A DNA stretch of 19,040 bases from Euryarchaeota archaeon UBA105. GTDB lineage: Archaea > Thermoplasmatota > Poseidoniia > Poseidoniales > Thalassarchaeaceae. Shown here in pieces: positions 13,355 to 19,040 of this stretch. The notes beneath the pieces were generated by a model that had not been told where the DNA came from, did not search any database, and saw only the letters and a program-made list of their open reading frames with translations. The stretch is taken from positions 1 through 19,040 of the forward strand of contig DALV01000020.1 in NCBI GenBank assembly GCA_002496905.1, read 5' to 3'. Numbering within the stretch: position 1 is the first letter of the stretch; the number at the start of each line of letters is the position of its first letter. A program made the position numbers and the translations under genes.

Positions 13355-16300
13355 ATGCGCGCGAGGGAAGGTAGCTCAGCGGGCCTCGCAACGTTTCTAA
13401 TCGCATTGTTAGTCATATCCTACAGTCTACCTATTGCCGCTAATGCTGCAAATAGTAAAAGCACAACCGTTTGGTCAGGAACGGTCCTCCTTCCAGATGG
13501 TTATCTCGTAGGTGCTCAAGATGTCTTAATTGTACAGGAAGGAACAACAATTCGGTTGGGTTCGGATGAGGACCTTACCGTAGATGGTAGGATCATGATT
13601 GAAGGTACGGAAGACGATCCTGTAATTCTAGAATCAATTCTTGGTAAGCATGATGGAATCATATTCAACCAATCCAGTCAAGGGCTCGGGTCAAGTATCG
13701 AAAACCTGACAATTACAGATGCTGAATTTGGTATCACAATCTATGGTTCAAACCCAGAATTAACAGATATTATTGTCCAGAATGCCGATAGGGTCGCAGT
13801 TGATCTATTTGATGGAGCAACTCCAACAATCAATAATCTAGAAATCAATGGGGGAGGTCAAGATGTCCATGGTTTCTCTAGTAGCTGGAGATATGGCATA
13901 GGGATCTCTGTGGGAGCCAATTCTGCACCAGTTCTTAACGGACTAATTGCTGACGGTTTAATCACCCGTGCGGTGAATTATTGGGGTAATTCGGGTGGCT
14001 TGCTTTCAAACTTAGAAATTAGCAATATTTCAGGGGCAACCCTTGCTGTTGGAACCGGTATTTGGATTGAAGACTCAAGGCCTTTGATTACCGATGTGGA
14101 TATCCAGCGTTCAGACAATGGCATCTTTGTTCGACATATCACTGATGGTTGGGTTACTCGGCCAACATTCCAAAGAGTTGTGATTGAGGACAGTATGTAT
14201 CGTGGAGTGCTGGTGGAGCAGTATAATCACAGTCAATTTAGCAATTTACCAGCACACGCAGTTTTCGATGATTTGACTATTCGTGGAACTGGCGGTGTGA
14301 ATGCTAAAACCTCAGGCTTGGGCTTTTCAGCATTTGAAGTCAATACTAGTGGTGTTATTGTTGACAATGCCTTGATTGAAGAGAATCCAGTTGTTGGCTT
14401 CAAAGCATACCTAATCGGCTCTTCAACAATCATTAATGGACTGGAATTAAACAATAATGGGAAGCCACTCCCAAACACTCCGATAAACGATAGAGCAGGA
14501 TTATTCCTTCGTAGCGTTAACTGGGCACCGGTAATCAATGACCTAGTAGTTACTAACTCCACTGGACCAGGTATTCTATTGTGGAAGGGAGGTGCAATGG
14601 GCCAAGATTGGTGGACATCGAATAACGGTGCTAGTGGCGTTGATTTCCGAGAATTCCATCCTCAGGTAACAATCCTCAGAAGTCTAGATAATGCAGGTCA
14701 TGGAGTATCGGTTAGAGACTCTAGCAATGTCGAATTATCTCATGTTCTTACATCTGGAAATGGTATTGGTTCTAGCCTACCAGAAAATGGGGCAGGGCTA
14801 TATTTCCATGAAGCTAATGATGTGATGAGCGGAGGAAAGAATGTCTCCTGCTTCACATGTATTTCAAATGGAGATCAGCATGGGATAGTCGCTAGGGATA
14901 GTATAGATTTACAATTACTCGCAGTAGAGGTTCACGATCCTCTAGGCGGCCCCGCCGTAGATATCGACAATAGCGGTCTTCCCCGAGATGGCATGGTAAT
15001 TATCGATGATATGAGAATAAATCTCAATCAATCCAATTATGCAGTTCAATTACAAGACGTAAATGCAGAAATTCATGGTCTCGATTTATCAGGAGATAAT
15101 GGAGGTGTATTCTGGAGTGCTGGCGATGCGATTACCTCCTACCTATCTACCAGCATAATCTCAGGCAATGGTGGTTCATGTTTCGATATCGTCGACCATT
15201 CTGAATTACTAGTCAATAACTTAGGATTGGCTTGTGCAATAGGTTCCAAGCCCACAGTAGAGTCCAGCGTTGTTAATTTCACAGATTCCGGCTTTATTCC
15301 CGGAACAGGGCATGAAACTACTTTCCATCTTGAATCTTCAAGCCATGTTCGTTGGATTTCCTCCAGTTCTATTTCTGATCCAACATATACCGCTTCTGAC
15401 AGTACTCTGGACATCATGTGGTTCATTGAAGTCCACGCAGTGAATCAGTTGTTGAGACATATACCATACGCGGAAGTCAACCTGTCATTTTCAGCTTGGG
15501 AAGCAGATCAATCAGCCAACCTGCCGTATCATGGATTCGAGACACTAGGGCCTTATGTTGGAAATAGATGGCTTCCTTCTCAAGGCTGGTCAGCCGACAA
15601 TACAGCCTATCTCGGATGTGACTATGACGGGGTGCACAACGATTCTGCATCGAAAACTTTGGACGATGATTTGTTGGTATATTGCAGGCTTGAATTAACC
15701 AATCAACCTCCATTCATCATTTGGTCAACTCCAGAGGACGAGGAAGAATTCCCAAGCGGTTCTTCAGTTATTTTCGATGCTAGTAACTCATGGGATTTAG
15801 ATGATGATCCATTAACCTACACATGGACTAGTAGCATAGACGGTGATTTACTATCATCTTGTTTTGGTACCTTACCCTCCGGAAACAATGGCTCATTCAT
15901 AGTCTCCAATAACCCTCCTGAAACCGCTGATGGTTGCTTATCTGATGGTGAACAGGAAATCACCTTGGAAGTTTGTGATAGCGGAAATCAATGTGTTAGC
16001 GAAAGCCGAACAATTGAGCTCTTTAACCGCCCTCCTTCCTTGTCAGTTTCCACTTCTCCGAGTATCTCGTCTTGGGGAATAATGCACCTTGGTCGGACGG
16101 CAAATGCAACAATTTCACTCGAGGGAAGCAGTGACCCAGAAGGCGACCTACTAACTTGTTGGATTGAAACAAATTACGGTTTCTCTACAGCAACCGACCA
16201 GGGTTGCCCGATGATTTTTGACATAGATTTCCCGGGTGCACCAACCCAGTTTACTCTGACCATTTATCTTTCAGATGGAAATAACCCAGACGTAACTTGG

Positions 16301-18010
16301 AGTTTTGATGTAAAATTATTCAATGAAATTCCAGAGCCAGAATTTGAGGTATTACGAGCCGGCGAGACCTCAGATAACCTCATCTTATTCGATGGCTCTA
16401 TGGTGACGGATCCGGAAGGCGATGAGGTTCGATTTGAATTCTGGAGTGACTTAGATGGATTGCTTACTTCCGGCGTAACTCCGGACGATGAAATCGAATG
16501 GCAAGGTTGGTTGACCAAAGGATTGCATACAATTACCATGTACACCAGTGACGATAGACCTGGGCACGTTAGCACATGGAACTCAATGACTGAACAAGTA
16601 AGCGTGAACAACTCGGCTCCGATTTCAGTCATCGCTCAGCCAGCCGACCAGACTCTTACCGATTCTAGTGAAGTCATTCGCTTTGATGCCACAGGTTCAG
16701 GAGACTGGGATTTGGCTTGTAGCGATTTACCAGACAACGGTAGTGGCTTCGTTTGCAGTCCAACCGCCGCATCAAGCAAGGATTTAGTAAGTGTAGTTTG
16801 GACTTCAGATAGAATGCTAGAACCAATAGGAAGTGGATGGGTTATTGATTCTAGATTGCCAAAAGGGTACCACACAGTGACCTTGACTATAGACGACGGC
16901 TCATCAGAAGTAGACACTTCATCGATAGTTGTACGAGTCGAGGAATCAGCTCCAGTCCTTATCCTAGATTCACCTATTTCTGACGTTGAAGTCTATTCAA
17001 ATGCTCCAGTGTTATTCGATTTCAGACAGTCATTTGACCCGGATGGAGATGAGTTCACGGTTACGGTAACATCGGACCTATTAGCTGAACCAATTCTACA
17101 AGATAAGACGAATGAATACTGGTACAACGACTATCTTCCAGCGGGTGAACATCGACTAACTTTCGAACTAAGGGATTCAACAGACCGGGTCCGCACTCAC
17201 ACTCAAACTCTATTCGTAATGCAGACCGGTCCAGTTGCAATAATCGATGGATTGCTCGATGGTCAATACATTCCTCCAGGTACTACGATTACTCTAGATG
17301 GCTCTCAATCATTTGATTACGATGACGATATAGTTCTCTACCAATGGACCACAGGAGACGGTCAAACTATTGGTAACAGGGAAATTATCGAAGTCGAATT
17401 TACTCCGGGACCTATTCGAATTGATCTGCTAGTAAAAGACTCGAGAGGAGCGTCTTCGACCACATCGGTAAATCTGACCATTGGGGCATCTTCACCGATT
17501 CTAAGTCAAATGATGATTGTACCAAATGAGATCGAAATGGATGATCCAACTCAAATGAGAATCACGGTCAATCTTGAAGACGCTGATGGCACTACTCAGG
17601 TGGTTAGAGGAGTGATGAAAATTAGTGGTTCAGAACTGACTTTAATTTTCCAAGACGATGGAATGCGAGGCGATGATGTCGCCGGAGATGGAATTTGGAC
17701 TTATGTCGGTACTTGGCTTATCGAAGAAGAGGGTTGGGTCAATGTTGAGGTATGGGCAGTAGATGGTGAATTCACTAGCCCTGCCTTGATAGAAACTATC
17801 TCAGTTGAGGAACCCCAAACTACCTCCTTAGTATCATGGATAGCGGGTAGTGGACTTCCATACGTTATTGCTGTAGTAGTGGTGCTCATATTGCTCGGCA
17901 TGGTCTATCAGAAAAATAGGAATGAAGCAATACGCCGAGATCTGGAGATGATTGATTCATGGTCAACCTTTGACCCTAGAGAATTAGATGATGAATTCGA
18001 TGCCGACTAA
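13355..18010 (+). CDS. Giant cell-surface protein: beta-helix plus PKD-like domains, C-terminal membrane anchor
   Basis: This 1551-residue protein begins with a signal peptide (about 1-32, ending PIAANAA). Residues about 40-690 carry short, irregular I/L/V-N-G/D repeats (such as PVLNGLIADG and PVINDLVVTNSTG), typical of a right-handed parallel beta-helix of the NosD/PbH1 kind. From about 783 to 1377 come about six PKD/Ig-like beta-sandwich units, recognisable by PPF or PVA openings, FDASNSWDLDDDPLTYTW and LDGSQSFDYDDDIVLYQW. A last domain (about 1379-1485) has the acidic pattern DDGMRGDDVAGDGIWTY. One membrane helix follows at about 1492-1517, then a charged tail ending FDPRELDDEFDAD. It is thus a cell-surface protein probably used for binding polysaccharide or other surfaces; no catalytic motif is evident, so an enzyme role (lyase-like beta-helix) is possible but unsupported. 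ATG 13355 directly precedes the signal peptide. Confidence 0.88.
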   Translation: MRAREGSSAGLATFLIALLVISYSLPIAANAANSKSTTVWSGTVLLPDGYLVGAQDVLIVQEGTTIRLGSDEDLTVDGRIMIEGTEDDPVILESILGKHDGIIFNQSSQGLGSSIENLTITDAEFGITIYGSNPELTDIIVQNADRVAVDLFDGATPTINNLEINGGGQDVHGFSSSWRYGIGISVGANSAPVLNGLIADGLITRAVNYWGNSGGLLSNLEISNISGATLAVGTGIWIEDSRPLITDVDIQRSDNGIFVRHITDGWVTRPTFQRVVIEDSMYRGVLVEQYNHSQFSNLPAHAVFDDLTIRGTGGVNAKTSGLGFSAFEVNTSGVIVDNALIEENPVVGFKAYLIGSSTIINGLELNNNGKPLPNTPINDRAGLFLRSVNWAPVINDLVVTNSTGPGILLWKGGAMGQDWWTSNNGASGVDFREFHPQVTILRSLDNAGHGVSVRDSSNVELSHVLTSGNGIGSSLPENGAGLYFHEANDVMSGGKNVSCFTCISNGDQHGIVARDSIDLQLLAVEVHDPLGGPAVDIDNSGLPRDGMVIIDDMRINLNQSNYAVQLQDVNAEIHGLDLSGDNGGVFWSAGDAITSYLSTSIISGNGGSCFDIVDHSELLVNNLGLACAIGSKPTVESSVVNFTDSGFIPGTGHETTFHLESSSHVRWISSSSISDPTYTASDSTLDIMWFIEVHAVNQLLRHIPYAEVNLSFSAWEADQSANLPYHGFETLGPYVGNRWLPSQGWSADNTAYLGCDYDGVHNDSASKTLDDDLLVYCRLELTNQPPFIIWSTPEDEEEFPSGSSVIFDASNSWDLDDDPLTYTWTSSIDGDLLSSCFGTLPSGNNGSFIVSNNPPETADGCLSDGEQEITLEVCDSGNQCVSESRTIELFNRPPSLSVSTSPSISSWGIMHLGRTANATISLEGSSDPEGDLLTCWIETNYGFSTATDQGCPMIFDIDFPGAPTQFTLTIYLSDGNNPDVTWSFDVKLFNEIPEPEFEVLRAGETSDNLILFDGSMVTDPEGDEVRFEFWSDLDGLLTSGVTPDDEIEWQGWLTKGLHTITMYTSDDRPGHVSTWNSMTEQVSVNNSAPISVIAQPADQTLTDSSEVIRFDATGSGDWDLACSDLPDNGSGFVCSPTAASSKDLVSVVWTSDRMLEPIGSGWVIDSRLPKGYHTVTLTIDDGSSEVDTSSIVVRVEESAPVLILDSPISDVEVYSNAPVLFDFRQSFDPDGDEFTVTVTSDLLAEPILQDKTNEYWYNDYLPAGEHRLTFELRDSTDRVRTHTQTLFVMQTGPVAIIDGLLDGQYIPPGTTITLDGSQSFDYDDDIVLYQWTTGDGQTIGNREIIEVEFTPGPIRIDLLVKDSRGASSTTSVNLTIGASSPILSQMMIVPNEIEMDDPTQMRITVNLEDADGTTQVVRGVMKISGSELTLIFQDDGMRGDDVAGDGIWTYVGTWLIEEEGWVNVEVWAVDGEFTSPALIETISVEEPQTTSLVSWIAGSGLPYVIAVVVVLILLGMVYQKNRNEAIRRDLEMIDSWSTFDPRELDDEFDAD

Positions 18011-18076
18011 ACATTCCTCAGTTGAAATCGGCCGTGTCGGCTCAACATTGAAGGTGGTTGAAGCCACAGTCGAATC

Positions 18077-18730
18077 ATGCGAACCGCACCCAAAGTGATG
18101 CTCGGACTCGGTGGAGTCATGCTGGTGATTGGAATTCTCGCCTTTGCGATAGGCGGTGCGGTCTTCTCTGACGTTTCTCCAGATAGCGAGGATTGGAGCG
18201 GTACTCTCAAGTGGGAAGGAACGACTCCGACGACTTATACAGGCGAATTTGATTGGACTCATATCTACAATGTCTGGGTCGAGGAGGGAAGTTCAGTTCA
18301 GGTGGAAGTTATCGATGGAGATGACGAAAACCGCTTCAAGTCTTGTGAGGAATTGGAAGATTGCTGGATTTTCGATGAAGATGGAGCAATCCCTGGATTC
18401 GAGTATATCGGTGAAGTTTCCTTCATGGATTCGGGGACTTGGCAAGTCGAATTCAGCGGGGATAATAACGTGGATGTGATGATTCGCGATGATGATTCCT
18501 TCGGAGGATTTCTAGGAATATTGGGAGGTGGCGGTGTCTGTTGCTTAGGGATTTTTTTCCTCCTCATCGGAGGGATTCTCGCTGCTACGATGAGGGATAA
18601 ACCGAAGGCTGAGTTGAGTCCTGTTAGTCCTGTAGTCAGTGATGGTGTCGTCGTCGTTCACGGCACACCGGCAGCATCAGATGGTGAGTGGTGGGAAAAT
18701 TCCCAATACGACCAAGACGATTCTGCTTGA
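18077..18730 (+). CDS. Two-helix membrane protein with small external domain, function unknown
   Basis: This 217-residue protein has a membrane helix at about 7-30 and an acidic external domain (about 31-140). That domain has two cysteines (C90, C96) that could form a disulphide and a beta-rich pattern ending GTWQVEFSGDNNVDVMIRDDD, reminiscent of secreted pre-peptidase-like beta-sandwiches. A glycine-rich second helix (about 143-171, with adjacent C155-C156) and a cytoplasmic tail follow, ending WWENSQYDQDDSA. It lies 66 bases after the giant surface-protein gene on the same strand and may share its transcript. No good ribosome binding site precedes ATG 18077; ATG 18098 is an in-frame alternative that would shorten the first helix. 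I do not recognise a named family. Confidence 0.75.
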   Translation: MRTAPKVMLGLGGVMLVIGILAFAIGGAVFSDVSPDSEDWSGTLKWEGTTPTTYTGEFDWTHIYNVWVEEGSSVQVEVIDGDDENRFKSCEELEDCWIFDEDGAIPGFEYIGEVSFMDSGTWQVEFSGDNNVDVMIRDDDSFGGFLGILGGGGVCCLGIFFLLIGGILAATMRDKPKAELSPVSPVVSDGVVVVHGTPAASDGEWWENSQYDQDDSA

Positions 18731-18734
18731 GATT

Positions 18735-19040
18735 TTACTCAGGACCCCAAGGGGTGACTTGCCTAGTTAACCCGAGTCTATGGGTAAAGAGGAATCTGAG
18801 ATTCAGCAAACCATCTCCCCAAGTATTGATCTCAGCCTCTCCAACTCTTGGCCGGTAAGGAACACTGACTTCTGCGGTATTCTTCTTGCCGAGGTAACGG
18901 CGAGCACGAATCTTGAATTCTTGAGAAAGAGGCATTCCATCGTGGCGAGGCCGGACTCTTTCGTCCTCGAAAATCGACTTACGGAATACCCACATTCCGC
19001 TCTGAGAATCGTGGATTCCATACCAATATAGGACCTTTGC
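18735..19040 (-). CDS. C-terminal part of a family 2 glycosyltransferase (runs off the window)
   Basis: The minus-strand reading frame is open from the right edge of the window to the stop at 18735, giving the last 102 residues of a longer protein. The methionine at 18995 is internal, because the frame continues upstream with YWYGIHDSQSGMWVFRK. The DSQSG-(M/F)-W-V-F-R block, followed by EFKIRARR and a Y-R-P-R-x-G-E-x-x-x-N-x-x-x-D-G-L stretch, matches the C-terminal half of DPM1/GtrB-like GT2 enzymes. These transfer sugars from nucleotide donors to polyprenyl phosphate or glycans at the cytoplasmic membrane face. The nucleotide-binding half lies outside the window. The gene ends 4 bases from the convergent membrane-protein gene. 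No C-terminal membrane helices follow, so it is the soluble type. Confidence 0.78.
   Translation of the reverse strand, partial: AKVLYWYGIHDSQSGMWVFRKSIFEDERVRPRHDGMPLSQEFKIRARRYLGKKNTAEVSVPYRPRVGEAEINTWGDGLLNLRFLFTHRLGLTRQVTPWGPE

Noticed and set aside
13330..13374. A 14-codon open frame (ATG 13330 to TAG) overlapping the start of the giant surface-protein gene, resembling a leader peptide
   Set aside because: It has no ribosome binding site, lies over the candidate TATA element and would not be transcribed if the mRNA is leaderless at 13355; its length is easily due to chance.
15705..17490. PKD-like modules considered as recent tandem DNA duplications
   Set aside because: The modules share only scattered motif residues and no long nucleotide identity, so they are ancient domains, not repeats at DNA level.
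18031..18041. GCCG-TGT-CGGC hairpin after the giant surface-protein gene, considered as a terminator
   Set aside because: The stem is only 4 base pairs with mismatches beyond it and no T-run, so it is too weak to call.
18735..18995. A complete 86-residue protein starting at the ATG at 18995
   Set aside because: The frame stays open to the window edge with residues matching the glycosyltransferase family, so that Met is internal and the gene is truncated by the window.

Overview
The window looks like a piece of an archaeal chromosome, most likely a planktonic marine euryarchaeon of the Marine Group II/Thermoplasmatota kind. The support is a Tyw2-type wybutosine enzyme (archaeal/eukaryotic only), two stand-alone Lrp/AsnC RAM-domain proteins, and large acidic secreted proteins held by one C-terminal membrane helix. 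Beside these sit bacterial-type genes (oligoribonuclease, UvrC) of the kind known in that group. The lineage is inferred, not proven. Genes are packed very tightly: no gene-free stretch exceeds about 120 bases, convergent genes end 0-5 bases apart, and I found no tRNA, rRNA, CRISPR array or insertion sequence.

Layout. (1) 71-1903, plus strand: an MFS exporter followed by an oligoribonuclease with a good ribosome binding site. (2) 5769-1909, minus strand, read right to left: Tyw2 tRNA-modification enzyme, a membrane-anchored S15-family serine hydrolase, a stand-alone response-regulator receiver domain, and a protein with a complete JAMM/MPN+ metalloprotease motif. The last three are almost continuous (2-base gap, then a 13-base overlap), suggesting translational coupling. 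(3) 5832-8810, plus: a large exported protein of unknown function with a C-terminal membrane helix and charged coiled-coil tail. (4) 8811-10568, minus: UvrC, head to head with (5) 10594-12747, plus: a winged-helix/STAND NTPase. (6) 13237-12767, minus: two tandem RAM-domain paralogues. (7) 13355-18010 and 18077-18730, plus: a 1551-residue cell-surface beta-helix/PKD-type protein and a small two-helix membrane protein. (8) 18735 to the right edge, minus: the C-terminal part of a family 2 glycosyltransferase.

How the parts may work together. The most unusual arrangement is the receiver-domain/JAMM gene pair behind a surface hydrolase, which could be a phosphorylation-controlled peptidase or deconjugase module. 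The winged-helix STAND protein divergent from uvrC is a candidate signal-integrating regulator. Three membrane proteins in the window end in acidic cytoplasmic tails, two of them with a similar WW...DQDD ending, which may be a shared docking or sorting signal. These links are inferences from sequence and gene order.
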